Shown here: piece by piece, positions 25,564 to 33,965 of the stretch
Layout of the letters: every line of letters begins with the position of its first letter
Position numbering within the stretch: the stretch's first letter is position 1
The notes under the pieces: model-generated
What the model was told of the DNA's origin: nothing
What the model saw: the letters and a program-made list of their open reading frames with translations, nothing else
The model's database searches: none
Assembly: GCA_052180195.1 (NCBI GenBank)
Contig: CP197469.1
DNA length: 64,000 bases
Reading direction: 5' to 3' (one strand)
DNA from: Gottfriedia sp002574545
GTDB lineage: Bacteria; Bacillota; Bacilli; Bacillales; Bacillaceae_G
Position numbers and translations under genes: made by a program

Positions 25564-27348
25564 ATGAACCAGGAGATTGAAATCGATGTGAAAAGGCAGA
25601 AAAAAGATTTAATTCGTCTTCTATCATTTCTAAAAAAATATAAAGTGTTACTGACTTTTGCATTTATTTTCTTATTCCTTGCAACAGCATGTGAAATGTA
25701 TGGCCCAATTTTAGTTAAAAGATTTCTTGATGATCATTTAATGAAGAGATATTTTCCAAAAGATGCAATCGTAACGTTATTTTCTATCTATGTTGCAATT
25801 ACAATCGGGAAAATCGTTTTATCGTATTTACAGCTATTAATGTTTCAACAAATTGCTTTTAAAGTTGTTCAAGATATAAGGATGAAAGTTTATGAACATG
25901 TACATTCATTAGCTTTTTCGTTTTTTGATAAAACGCCGATTGGAAGTATTGTGTCAAGAATTACGAATGATACAGAAGCTATAAAAGATTTTTACGTGAG
26001 TGTATTAGCAACGTTTATCCAACAAATTGTCTTTTTAGTGGGAATCATTATTGCAATGTACTCATTAGACGCTAAGTTAGCAACGATTTGTGTAGGGTTA
26101 GTTTTCATTGTTTATTTTATTATACTAACCTATCGTAAAAAGAGTTTTCCATTTTTTATGGAAACTAGAGGGCAGTTAAGTAATCTAAATGCTAAATTAA
26201 ACGAACACTTACAAGGTATGTCAATCATTCAAGCATTTAACCAACAAAAAAGATTACAAAATGAATTTGAGGAAGTTAATAAGTCGCACTTTAATGCAGG
26301 TGTAAAAACAATCCGATTAGATTCTCTATTTTTAAGACCGGCAACCGATTTAATTTATACAATTGGAATCATGTTTGTTCTTAGCTTCTTTGGTATTACT
26401 TCTTTTAGTAACCCAGTTGAGATCGGTACGGTCTATGCTTTTGTAAGTTATTTAGAAAGATTTTTTGAACCAATCACGCAAATGATGATGAAATTATCTT
26501 TATTACAGCAAGCAGTCGTATCCTCATCTAGAGTATTTGACTTAATGGATGAAGAACAAAAAGCTCCTACTAAAGTTGGAACTGACTTACCAAAAGTAAA
26601 AGAAGGAAGCATTTATTTTAAAAATGTATCTTTTTCATATGACGGAGTGCACAATGTCATTCATGATATTTCATTCTCAGTTAAACCAGGTCAATCCGTG
26701 GCATTTGTTGGTCATACGGGAAGTGGTAAGTCAACAATTATGAATTTATTATTACGTTTTTACGATGTGAAGGACGGGGAAATTCAGATTGATCAACAAA
26801 AACTATCAACATTTGAAGAAAGTGAATTACGTTCTAATATTGGCTTAGTTTTACAGGATCCATATTTATTCGTCGGAGATATAAAAGGGAATATCTCGAT
26901 GTATAATAACAAAATTACTGAACGAGAAATTAAAGAAGCATCCGAATTAGTTCGAGCGAATGAATTTATTGAAAAATTACCAAATGGTTATGACGAAGCA
27001 GTTGTTGAAAGAGGTTCAACTTTATCAAGTGGACAGCGCCAATTAATTACCTTTGCAAGAACGATCGCTGCTAAACCAACTATTCTAATTTTAGATGAAG
27101 CAACTGCAAATATTGATAGTGAAACAGAAGAAGCAATTCAAGAAGCGTTAACAGAGATGAGAAAAGGTCGAACGACTGTGATCATTGCGCATCGTTTATC
27201 AACCATTCAAGATGTTGACTGCATATATGTATTGCACAAAGGGAAAATCGTAGAAGAAGGCAACCATCAACAGCTATTGGCTAAGCAAGGATTGTACTAT
27301 AATATGTATCTATTACAAAATAAAGGCTCTTTATTATTAGCCGAGTAA
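25564..27348 (+). CDS. Heterodimeric ABC exporter subunit with canonical ATP site (YheH/BmrD-like)
   Basis: A 594-residue half transporter, partner of the gene just upstream. Six membrane helices occupy residues 30-320. The nucleotide-binding domain has Walker A GHTGSGKST, a complete Walker B ILILDEATANID with catalytic Glu, and switch His in TVIIAHRLST. Its signature reads LSSGQRQ instead of LSGGQ, and that loop should face the degenerate Walker B of the partner, so both deviations fall in the same composite site. Ribosome site AAGGAGGG overlaps the upstream stop. It is shorter than B. subtilis BmrD (about 670 residues), which has an N-terminal extension. Confidence 0.88.
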   Translation: MNQEIEIDVKRQKKDLIRLLSFLKKYKVLLTFAFIFLFLATACEMYGPILVKRFLDDHLMKRYFPKDAIVTLFSIYVAITIGKIVLSYLQLLMFQQIAFKVVQDIRMKVYEHVHSLAFSFFDKTPIGSIVSRITNDTEAIKDFYVSVLATFIQQIVFLVGIIIAMYSLDAKLATICVGLVFIVYFIILTYRKKSFPFFMETRGQLSNLNAKLNEHLQGMSIIQAFNQQKRLQNEFEEVNKSHFNAGVKTIRLDSLFLRPATDLIYTIGIMFVLSFFGITSFSNPVEIGTVYAFVSYLERFFEPITQMMMKLSLLQQAVVSSSRVFDLMDEEQKAPTKVGTDLPKVKEGSIYFKNVSFSYDGVHNVIHDISFSVKPGQSVAFVGHTGSGKSTIMNLLLRFYDVKDGEIQIDQQKLSTFEESELRSNIGLVLQDPYLFVGDIKGNISMYNNKITEREIKEASELVRANEFIEKLPNGYDEAVVERGSTLSSGQRQLITFARTIAAKPTILILDEATANIDSETEEAIQEALTEMRKGRTTVIIAHRLSTIQDVDCIYVLHKGKIVEEGNHQQLLAKQGLYYNMYLLQNKGSLLLAE

Positions 27349-27353
27349 AAAGA

Positions 27354-27381
27354 AAAAGTCGCAGCATATGCGACTTTTTTT
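27354..27381. terminator. Bidirectional terminator between ABC exporter and azlD
   Basis: AAAAGTCGCA (27354-27363) pairs with TGCGACTTTT (27369-27378), with T runs on both strands. It serves two convergent transcripts. Confidence 0.85.
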
Positions 27382-27394
27382 GTAGAGAAAAAAA

Positions 27395-27697
27395 CTAAAA
27401 ATAAAGTTTCATAACTAAAACCGTTCCGATTGCTCCAAAAACAACGAAAATGATATGTAATCTAAATAATGATAAGATAATTGCGACTAATCCACCAATC
27501 AGTCCGACACTGATATTTCCTTTTTGAACACTTAATATTCCTGGGAAAATTAATGCACCTAATGCAGCATATGGAACGCCTTTTAACCAAGAGGATACCC
27601 AGTTTGGAAATTGAATCCGATCAACAATAAATACTGGAATAATTCGAGGAATCATTGTCACTAAACACATTCCTAAAACAAGTAAAAAGACAATCAT
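27395..27697 (-). CDS. azlD: AzlD-type branched-chain amino acid export subunit
   Basis: A 100-residue protein with three or four hydrophobic helices and the family motif GMCLVTMIPRIIPVFIV near the N terminus. AzlD works with AzlC to export branched-chain amino acids, conferring analogue resistance in B. subtilis. Its start overlaps the azlC stop by four bases on the minus strand, so the two are coupled. Confidence 0.9.
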   Translation of the reverse strand: MIVFLLVLGMCLVTMIPRIIPVFIVDRIQFPNWVSSWLKGVPYAALGALIFPGILSVQKGNISVGLIGGLVAIILSLFRLHIIFVVFGAIGTVLVMKLYF

Positions 27698-28434
27698 TCT
27701 TTGTGATCTCCCTTCATTAATATGATCGCAAGTAAACTAGCAAGTATGGAAGACATGATTAGAGACCAGCCTTGGCTTAAAAAAGATGAAAGGATGAAGT
27801 TTAATAGCATGCTCACAAAAACGATTAAACAGGCTCTCCAATTTGTACGAATGGCTGGTGTTAGTAACCCAATAAACATAGCATATAAAGATATTCCCAT
27901 GCTGTCGCTAATAATCTTTGGTATCAGTTTAGAAAAAACGACTCCTAAAATCGTACCGCTTATCCAAGTACAATAAGCAATTGTATGTAATGTAATCAAA
28001 TAAATGGACGAATAACTTTCTGAACTGCTTTTTTTACCTAAAGTTGTAACGGCAAAATTTTCATCTGTTAGTGTGATAGATAAGTAGACTCTATGCCAAA
28101 ATGGCAGTGTTTTAAACTGATGATTAAATGATAGACTCATAACAAAGTTTCTAAAATTTAAAATAAATGTTGCGATGTAGATTTGGAACAAACTAACTCC
28201 TACCAAATACATTGATAACCCCATAAACTGACTAGCTCCAGCATAAACTAGCGCACTAAATGAAATCGTATTTAGTACATCAATGTCAGCTTGCTTTGCA
28301 ATTAATCCAAATGTAAAAGCAACCGGCAAATAGCCAATAATTAAAGGAACAGACGCTAAAAATCCTTCCTTTATTTCCTTACTACGATTCGCTTTTGTGT
28401 GTGTAGTTTTTGATTGTTGCAAAACAGTAGACAT
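27694..28434 (-). CDS. azlC: AzlC-type branched-chain amino acid export protein
   Basis: A 246-residue membrane protein with FLASVPLIIGYLPVAFTFGL near the start and SALVYAGASQFMGLSMYLVG, both AzlC family motifs, and about seven hydrophobic segments. It forms an exporter with AzlD. The start ATG is preceded by AAGGGAG on the minus strand. No Lrp-type regulator like azlB is seen next to it. Confidence 0.92.
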   Translation of the reverse strand: MSTVLQQSKTTHTKANRSKEIKEGFLASVPLIIGYLPVAFTFGLIAKQADIDVLNTISFSALVYAGASQFMGLSMYLVGVSLFQIYIATFILNFRNFVMSLSFNHQFKTLPFWHRVYLSITLTDENFAVTTLGKKSSSESYSSIYLITLHTIAYCTWISGTILGVVFSKLIPKIISDSMGISLYAMFIGLLTPAIRTNWRACLIVFVSMLLNFILSSFLSQGWSLIMSSILASLLAIILMKGDHKE

Positions 28435-29042
28435 ATTAAGTTATAAACTCCCTTCTATTACCTGAATTAAAACAATATAGTTCAATAACTGTGATGACAG
28501 CTAGATAAAAACCTATTTTATATTTTTTTGTTTCTTTAGTATTTGAAAAATGTTGTGCTACTAAAAGATTATCATATGATTATACTATAAAATTAAGAAA
28601 ATTTTTATAGTACTGAAAATATAAATTTTTATAGACTTGAGATCTTTACTGAATTTTTTTATATTAATTTACGTTTGAAATTAATTAGAGGAATAGTTTG
28701 AAATGCCATAAAAAATTTTCGACTTATTCACGAAATTTATAAATTATAGGTAATATATTCCAAAAATAAATGATAATGATTAATAATAAAAACATACTTG
28801 GCCATATTTTTTTAAACATTTTTCCACCTTAAATAAATTAGTTTATTATGAAGTGTGCCGAAATTTTAATGAAAATATTCCATTTTAATCATTATTCTTC
28901 AATTTTTGGTAATGAATCTATTATTAAAGGTTATTAATATTGGTGTACGATTGCGGGTCTATTAACTACTTTTAATATTAAATAAAAAACAATTCTGTTA
29001 TAATATTATCTAGAATGTAAAGATGAGAAGGGATGTAAGTTA
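28435..29042. other. Long AT-rich intergenic stretch between azlC and ccdA
   Basis: 608 bases that should hold the divergent promoters for azlCD and ccdA. TATAAT at 28999-29004 could be the ccdA -10. The only coding signal I can support is the short minus-strand frame at 28724-28819. No hairpin with a T run is obvious. Confidence 0.5.
28724..28819 (-). CDS. Possible 31-residue single-pass membrane peptide
   Basis: On the minus strand ATG at 28819 opens MFKKIWPSMFLLLIIII and the frame ends YKFRE-stop at 28724. The shape is a basic start, about 18 hydrophobic residues and a charged end, as in real small membrane proteins. An AAGGTGG sequence (28824-28830) lies four bases upstream, slightly close but usable. 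No family is recognised and the region is very AT-rich, so chance remains possible. Confidence 0.4.
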   Translation of the reverse strand: MFKKIWPSMFLLLIIIIYFWNILPIIYKFRE

Positions 29043-29750
29043 ATGGGGGATTTAAATATTGGTATTGCATTTGGAGCGGGATTTCTCTCTTTTATTTCTC
29101 CATGTTGTCTACCGATTTATCCAGCGTTTTTATCGTATATTACAGGGGTATCTTTAAGTGATTTACAGAATGAAAAAAGAATACATAAAAGTAAAACTTT
29201 ACTACATGCTTTGTTCTTTTTACTAGGCTTTACAATCATTTTTATCGTATTAGGATTTAGTACTTCTATAATTGGTTCATTTTTTATGCGTTATCAAGAT
29301 TTTATTCGACAAGTTGGTGCTATTTTAATTGTATTTTTAGGATTAGTCGTGACGGGGATTTTTCAACCGAAGTTTTTAATGAATGATCGAAGGTTTCAAT
29401 TTTCAAAACGTCCTTCAGGATATTTAGGTTCTACTTTAATTGGATTAGCATTTGCAGCAGGTTGGACACCTTGTACTGGACCAATCTTAACTTCGGTATT
29501 TGCACTTGCAGTAAGTAATCCAAGTTCAAGTTTATTTTATATGCTAGCTTATACACTTGGATTCTCCATTCCATTTTTTGTTTTGTCATTTTATTTGGGG
29601 TCACTAAGATGGATTAAAAAGTATTCACATAAAATCGTCGTTTTTGGTGGATATATGATGATCATAATGGGAATCATGTTATATTTTGATTGGTTGACTA
29701 AAATAACAATTTATTTTACTAGATTTTATGGAGGCTTTACTGGATTTTAA
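29043..29750 (+). CDS. ccdA: Cytochrome c biogenesis / thiol-disulfide transporter CcdA
   Basis: A 235-residue membrane protein of the DsbD-gamma/CcdA family that carries electrons across the membrane to extracytoplasmic thioredoxin-like proteins. The redox cysteines lie in FISPCCLPIYPAFLSYITG and AAGWTPCTGPILTSV. Six helices fit the hydrophobic pattern. In B. subtilis it serves cytochrome c maturation and spore formation through ResA and StoA; here the thioredoxin-like YneN and a DsbA-like protein are encoded nearby. Start ATG follows AGAAGGGA. Confidence 0.94.
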   Translation: MGDLNIGIAFGAGFLSFISPCCLPIYPAFLSYITGVSLSDLQNEKRIHKSKTLLHALFFLLGFTIIFIVLGFSTSIIGSFFMRYQDFIRQVGAILIVFLGLVVTGIFQPKFLMNDRRFQFSKRPSGYLGSTLIGLAFAAGWTPCTGPILTSVFALAVSNPSSSLFYMLAYTLGFSIPFFVLSFYLGSLRWIKKYSHKIVVFGGYMMIIMGIMLYFDWLTKITIYFTRFYGGFTGF

Positions 29751-29914
29751 ATTAGATTTTCCATTGTAAAAAAATGCAGGATTTGTAGTTATTGGATTTG
29801 CATCGATGTGCTAGAAGAAGTATTATATAATCAGTTTCTATGTAAGATCGATTATGAGGGGTCAATAACATAAGATTGTTATACTTTAAGATTGAGAAAA
29901 AAGGTAGTGAAAAA

Positions 29915-30406
29915 ATGAGTAAAGATATGAGTATTATATTTAGCACAGTAGTAGCAACTTTTATGGCATTGGGTGTAATTGTCGTTAGACTAAAAGCTGC
30001 TAAAAAGCCTACAAACCTTAAAAAAATAATTTTACCTCCATTTTTTATGAGTAGTGGAGCCTTAATGTACTTAGTACCGGAGTTTAGATTAACTGGTTCT
30101 GAAATAGTAGAAGCTGTTTGTATAGGAGTATTTTTTTCGTTATTTTTGATTAAAACATCTAAATTTGAAATTGTCGATAATGAAATTTATTTAAAAAGAT
30201 CGAAAGCTTTTGTTTTTATCCTACTTGGGTTATTAGTCGTTCGAATCGTAATGAAGTTATATTTAAGTTCATCAATCGATGTAGGTCAACTGAGTGGAAT
30301 GTTCTTCTTATTAGCCTTTTCAATGATTGTACCTTGGCGCTTAGCAATGTATAAATCATATCAAAAAATGAGAAGACAGCTTCCTTCAAATACAATTATC
30401 ACATGA
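29915..30406 (+). CDS. ccdC: CcdC family membrane protein (YneJ)
   Basis: A 163-residue protein with four hydrophobic segments and the conserved LKKIILPPFFMSSGALMYL loop seen in CcdC/YneJ. In B. subtilis the order is ccdA-ccdB-ccdC, but here the response-regulator-like ccdB is absent and ccdC follows ccdA after 164 non-coding bases. The ATG at 29915 is chosen over an in-frame earlier start because AAAGGTAG sits just ahead of it. The function of CcdC is not established; it is dispensable for cytochrome c in B. subtilis. Confidence 0.82.
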   Translation: MSKDMSIIFSTVVATFMALGVIVVRLKAAKKPTNLKKIILPPFFMSSGALMYLVPEFRLTGSEIVEAVCIGVFFSLFLIKTSKFEIVDNEIYLKRSKAFVFILLGLLVVRIVMKLYLSSSIDVGQLSGMFFLLAFSMIVPWRLAMYKSYQKMRRQLPSNTIIT

Positions 30407-30408
30407 AA

Positions 30409-30437
30409 AAACGTGTACCTTTTTTTGGTACACGTTA
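30409..30437 (-). terminator. Hairpin terminator, first of a similar pair
   Basis: ACGTGTACC (30411-30419) pairs with GGTACACGT (30427-30435). The T run follows on the minus strand, so it best serves yneK read-through, but it lies directly after the ccdC stop. Confidence 0.6.
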
Positions 30438-30502
30438 TAGACTGTTGACAAACGCTCGCAATCAGTCTGAAAACCAAGGTATTAGTAGTTGTTATACAAA
30501 AT

Positions 30503-30540
30503 AAAAAGTGTACCTTTTTTTTGGTACACTTTTTATTTTG
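30503..30540. terminator. Bidirectional terminator, second of a similar pair
   Basis: AAAAAGTGTACC (30503-30514) pairs with GGTACACTTTTT (30523-30534). T-rich on both strands. The stem includes the last base or two of the yneK stop. The core GTGTACC/GGTACAC is the same as in the hairpin 90 bases to the left. Confidence 0.75.
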
Positions 30541-30964
30541 CAAGTAAATGCTTAAATTCAGTAAAATCAATTTCTTTTTTCTTTAGTGTTTTAATTAAAA
30601 ATGCATGATCTCTCTTTGGAGTTGCTTTAATATATCCTTCAATAATTAAGCCTTGAGTAATTTGTGGTGCGTTATTTAGTAACGCCAATTCACCAATTTT
30701 GCCAGCTATTTTATCTCGAGCTATGTCTCTAAATAAAGATGGAACTGGTTTTACTAATTCTTCAAGTAATTCTTTCTGTTCAGTCGACCATAAATGTCTT
30801 GTTTTTTGTAAATATTCTTCTTGCCAATCTAAAATCGACTTCCCATCTTCTTTAGGTAATCTTTTCAAAAACTTTCTGAACATAAAGTATCCGCCAATTG
30901 ACATCATTCCTAACAAGAAAATTGTCCATAAGACAATCATAATTTGAGAAAAGAACGAAAACAT
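30533..30964 (-). CDS. yneK: YneK / DUF2621 family protein
   Basis: A 143-residue protein with an N-terminal transmembrane helix (IMIVLWTIFLLGMMSIGGYF) and a soluble tail containing LFRDIARDKIAGKIGELAL. It matches the DUF2621 family, whose B. subtilis member yneK also lies beside ccdC. Function unknown. The start at 30964 is preferred over a longer frame because an AAGGAGG site sits a few bases upstream. Confidence 0.85.
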   Translation of the reverse strand: MFSFFSQIMIVLWTIFLLGMMSIGGYFMFRKFLKRLPKEDGKSILDWQEEYLQKTRHLWSTEQKELLEELVKPVPSLFRDIARDKIAGKIGELALLNNAPQITQGLIIEGYIKATPKRDHAFLIKTLKKKEIDFTEFKHLLAK

Positions 30965-31149
30965 ATGTATCCTCCTTGTATTAGGTAAACATACCACTAT
31001 TATAGTAAGAAAATATGACAAGTATCAAGCAAGTACATATTTTTTTGTCAAAAAATGACCATTTATTTTTATGTACTAGTTTCATTTTATGTATTTGAAT
31101 CATATAGTAGAAAAAATAAAGAAAAAAGTCGTAGAGGAGGCGAAAGAAT

Positions 31150-31620
31150 GTGAACCAAACAAAATTCTCTTCTCACTTTACTTTTCTAAGCATTTTATTT
31201 TATATGGCCGCAAGTTCAATATTCCTAATCATTCTGTACAAGTTAATATCGATGCTTGTAGGAAACGGAAATGATTTAAAGACATATTTGCAAATCGCTG
31301 TAGTTGTAATTGTTTTAAGTATTACAGCTTTCCGCCTAATAAGAAGTGATATTGTTTTAATAAAAGATGAAATAATCATTCATAAAGGCTTTCTAACTGT
31401 TAAATTGAATGTTAATGACATTACAGAAATTAAGCAACTAGTTGAAGTTTATGGGAAAAATAAAGAAATAATTACTTTATTAATTCATATTAACGAGTCA
31501 GTTCAACCAATCATTTTAACCCTTGAAAATCCAAAAGCCTTTATAAGAGAACTTTTAAATTTAAATTCTAACATTCTATTTGATGAAGAATTGATTATTT
31601 TAGTGAATAAAAATAACTAA
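31150..31620 (+). CDS. Membrane-anchored PH-like domain protein, function unknown
   Basis: A 156-residue protein starting at GTG after AGAGGAGG. Two hydrophobic helices (about residues 15-36 and 47-66) precede a beta-rich stretch, SDIVLIKDEIIIHKGFLTVK then LNVNDITEIKQLV, which looks like a bacterial PH (YdbT/YvbH-like) fold. No enzymatic motif is seen. It is followed by its own terminator and appears to be a single-gene unit. A membrane stress or envelope role is possible but not shown. Confidence 0.65.
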   Translation: MNQTKFSSHFTFLSILFYMAASSIFLIILYKLISMLVGNGNDLKTYLQIAVVVIVLSITAFRLIRSDIVLIKDEIIIHKGFLTVKLNVNDITEIKQLVEVYGKNKEIITLLIHINESVQPIILTLENPKAFIRELLNLNSNILFDEELIILVNKNN

Positions 31621-31626
31621 TAAATG

Positions 31627-31666
31627 AAAGCCAAGTTTAATGAAATGTAGACTTGGCTTTTTGCTT
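31627..31666 (+). terminator. Intrinsic terminator
   Basis: AAAGCCAAGT pairs with ACTTGGCTTT, followed by TTGCTTT. It ends the PH-like gene. Confidence 0.8.
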
Positions 31667-31859
31667 TGTAAAATATTGAAGTCTGTCTTACTCCGATTAT
31701 AAATTTTTAAAAAAGTTTATTTCAGTTATCTATTTTCTAAATGTTTTTTTAGATTGATAAAGTTTATAAATTTAAAGGAGTATTTACATAGTATAGAGAA
31801 ATTATTATTTTGTGGTAAAAAAATCCAAAAAAAATAATAGTGTTGAGTATATATAAAAG

Positions 31860-32098
31860 TTTGAAGGATATAATTTGATTTGTGACTAGATATACACCAA
31901 GCGATCTTTGTAAAACGACATGCAAACCAAAATGATAGAAGGTTACTGATGTCAACAGCCTGATGAAGAAAGAGTAGTATTTAACGAGGTTTTTCCCAAA
32001 ATGTTCCAATCATTTCTCAAAAATTTTTCTTTGATCTTGAATGAAAAAAGAACAAGAGAACTGGAATTGGTTCACAAATACTTGGAAAAAATAAATTA
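31860..32098 (+). pseudogene. Possible decayed MarR-family regulator
   Basis: There is no open frame, but one frame reads RYTPSDLCKTTCKPK, stops, VTDVNSLMKKE, stop, YLTRFF, then in another frame NEKRTRELELVHKYLEKIN. This order resembles the winged-helix part of MarR proteins (S-x-L ... K-x-x-V-T-x-x-V-x-x-L-x-K-K-x-L-x-x-R) and a C-terminal helix. It stands just before an FMN reductase gene, a common MarR partner. The match is from memory of the family pattern only. Confidence 0.35.
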
Positions 32099-32119
32099 GC
32101 TGAAAAAGGAGGAAAATTA

Positions 32120-32665
32120 ATGACAAATTTAAATGTAGGTATTATTTTAGGAAGTACAAGACAGGGACGAGTTAGCCCGCAAGTGGGAGAATGGGTTAAA
32201 GGAATTGCTGACAAACGTGGAGATGCAAATTATGAAATTGTAGATATTGCTGATTATCAATTACCTTTTTTAGGCACTACTGATGGAACTGAACCAGGAA
32301 TTGCAGCTTGGAACGAAAAACTTAACAGCTTGGATGGATTCGTATTTATCGTTGCAGAATATAATCACAGTATAACGGGGGCATTAAAAAACGCAATTGA
32401 TTTAGCTCGTGAAGCGTGGAATAACAAAGCAGCAGGTATCGTTAGTTATGGTTCAACTGGCGGTGCCCGTGCAGCTGAACATTTACGAGGGATCATGGGT
32501 GAGCTATTGATTGCAGATGTTCGTGTTCACCCTACACTTTCTTTATTTACCGATTTTGAAAACTATACTACTTTCAAACCAGCTGAATTACATCTTAATA
32601 ATGTAAATGCAATGCTTGAGCAAGTTGTTGCTTGGAGTGGTGCATTAAAAACTTTGAGAAAATAA
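32120..32665 (+). CDS. NADPH-dependent FMN reductase / azoreductase-like flavoprotein
   Basis: A 181-residue flavodoxin-fold oxidoreductase. GIILGSTRQGRVSPQVGEWV is the FMN phosphate-binding loop, and VFIVAEYNHSITGALKNAID is the second family motif. SYGSTGGARAAEHLRGIMG completes the pattern. Enzymes of this family reduce quinones, azo dyes or FMN with NADPH and often belong to electrophile-stress responses. The true substrate cannot be read from sequence. The ATG follows AAAAGGAGG. Confidence 0.88.
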   Translation: MTNLNVGIILGSTRQGRVSPQVGEWVKGIADKRGDANYEIVDIADYQLPFLGTTDGTEPGIAAWNEKLNSLDGFVFIVAEYNHSITGALKNAIDLAREAWNNKAAGIVSYGSTGGARAAEHLRGIMGELLIADVRVHPTLSLFTDFENYTTFKPAELHLNNVNAMLEQVVAWSGALKTLRK

Positions 32666-33017
32666 GTGTACTAAGTGAAGAATATCAGACGCTAAAAAGT
32701 GTCTGGTATTTTTTTTGCGAATATAGAGTGGCTAAAGTAAAGCATTAGCCTTAGCAACATAACCTGCATTAATCTTTTATTATAAGTTTATATATTGAAT
32801 AAGTAGAAAATGTATATTTTAAAATAGAATTATTTCTTTGTATTGAAAAATGCTTTTTATTTATGTCAAAATTAAAAAGTTATTTCAATAACACGATATA
32901 AAATTGAAAGATTTTAAAATTAAGTATTATTTACACAATGGTTATGAATAGTTAGGTTCCTTTCGTTTATGTTACAATAATATACAAGTACATAATTGTA
33001 GGGGGAGTATAGCACTA
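32666..33017. other. AT-rich intergenic stretch
   Basis: 352 bases with the terminator at 32681-32716 and presumably the promoter of the DsbA-like gene. I see no coding frame. Confidence 0.5.
32681..32716 (+). terminator. Intrinsic terminator after the FMN reductase
   Basis: AATATCAGAC pairs with GTCTGGTATT, followed by a T run. Confidence 0.85.
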
Positions 33018-33722
33018 ATGAGTAAAAAGAAAAAATCTAATGGTAATCAAACGTTTGCTATTTCTGTATTTGTTGGAATTGTTGTTTTAGTTGGAGCATT
33101 ATTTTTAGTTTCTAAATTGCAAGATAAAAAGACTGAAGAAGTATACCCAACAATTGCTGGAGTAAATGAAGTAAAAGTTGATGGATTTGATACAAAGAAC
33201 CAACCAACATTTAGCAATAAAGATGCAAAAGTTGAAGTAGTTGAATTTGGAGATTATAAATGTCCAATTTGTGCTCAATGGAATGAAGTAGTTTTTCCAC
33301 AACTTAAAGCCGATTATATCGATAATGGTCTAATCAATTTTTCATTTATTAATTATCCGTTTATTTCCAAAGATTCAAATTTAGCTGCACTAGCGTCAGA
33401 AGTAGTTTATAAAACTTATAAAGATTCATTTTGGAAGTTTCAAGAGCAACTCTATTTAAAACAAGAAGATGAAACAACAACGTGGGCAACACCTGATAAA
33501 CTAACAAGCATTGCAAAATCTGTTATTCCGGATTTAGATGAAAAACAATTTAAAAAAGATTTATACAAAAAAGACGTAATGAAACAAGTTGCTAACGATG
33601 TTGCCATTGCTAACCATTATGGTGTGAACGGAACACCTACAATTTTTGTAAATGGTAAAGCAGTGGACAATCCTAGCTTAGAATCAATTAAAGCTGCAAT
33701 TGATGCGGAAATAAACAAATAA
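33018..33722 (+). CDS. bdbD: Membrane-anchored DsbA-family thiol-disulfide oxidoreductase (BdbD-like)
   Basis: A 234-residue protein with a basic start, one transmembrane anchor (AISVFVGIVVLVGALFLVS) and an extracytoplasmic thioredoxin/DsbA domain. The redox site is C82-P-I-C85 in GDYKCPICAQWNEVVFP. The cis-Pro loop is NGTPTIFVNGK. It should oxidise secreted protein thiols and resembles BdbD; its usual DsbB-like partner BdbC is not adjacent, so the gene symbol is tentative. It lies between a terminator on either side, as a single unit. Confidence 0.85.
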   Translation: MSKKKKSNGNQTFAISVFVGIVVLVGALFLVSKLQDKKTEEVYPTIAGVNEVKVDGFDTKNQPTFSNKDAKVEVVEFGDYKCPICAQWNEVVFPQLKADYIDNGLINFSFINYPFISKDSNLAALASEVVYKTYKDSFWKFQEQLYLKQEDETTTWATPDKLTSIAKSVIPDLDEKQFKKDLYKKDVMKQVANDVAIANHYGVNGTPTIFVNGKAVDNPSLESIKAAIDAEINK

Positions 33723-33727
33723 TGTTA

Positions 33728-33763
33728 AAAAGGTATGCGCCAACTATACGCATACCTTTTTTG
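33728..33763. terminator. Bidirectional terminator
   Basis: AAAAGGTATGCG pairs with CGCATACCTTTT, followed by TT. It separates the convergent DsbA-like gene and the minus-strand YfhD-like gene. Confidence 0.85.
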
Positions 33764-33773
33764 TATTAGTAAA

Positions 33774-33932
33774 TTACATTTTTCTCTTTACGCGTGCATC
33801 TGCTTGAGCAGATCGTTCTTGTGCTTCAATGTCATCGTGATCTGCTAATTCCGCTGAATACTCCACATCAAGTCCATCAGGCTTTATATTCTTATCAAAG
33901 TTTGAATTAAAAGTACTTTTTTTCTTTTTCAA
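33774..33932 (-). CDS. YfhD-like small acidic protein
   Basis: A 52-residue frame on the minus strand, starting at TTG (33932) after GGAGGG. After a basic start (KKKKSTFNSNFDKN) it reads KPDGLDVEYSAELADHDDIE and ends AQADARVKRKM. The D-G-x-D-V-E-x-S-x-E-L-A-D-x-x-D pattern recalls the YfhD family of small Bacillus proteins, which have no assigned function. It lies immediately downstream of sspP, so a sporulation role is plausible but inferred. Confidence 0.65.
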   Translation of the reverse strand: MKKKKSTFNSNFDKNIKPDGLDVEYSAELADHDDIEAQERSAQADARVKRKM

Positions 33933-33965
33933 TTTAAAACCCTCCATTATCACTAACTAATTTAA

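Noticed and set aside
28771..28785. Fur-like box TGATAATGATTAATA
   Set aside because: It matches much of the Fur consensus, but it lies inside the possible small minus-strand frame, is not near an iron-related gene, and such AT-rich matches are common here.
31764..32009. Minus-strand open frame of 81 codons
   Set aside because: No ribosome site and no family resemblance; it lies opposite the probable MarR remnant and is likely an accidental frame in AT-rich DNA.
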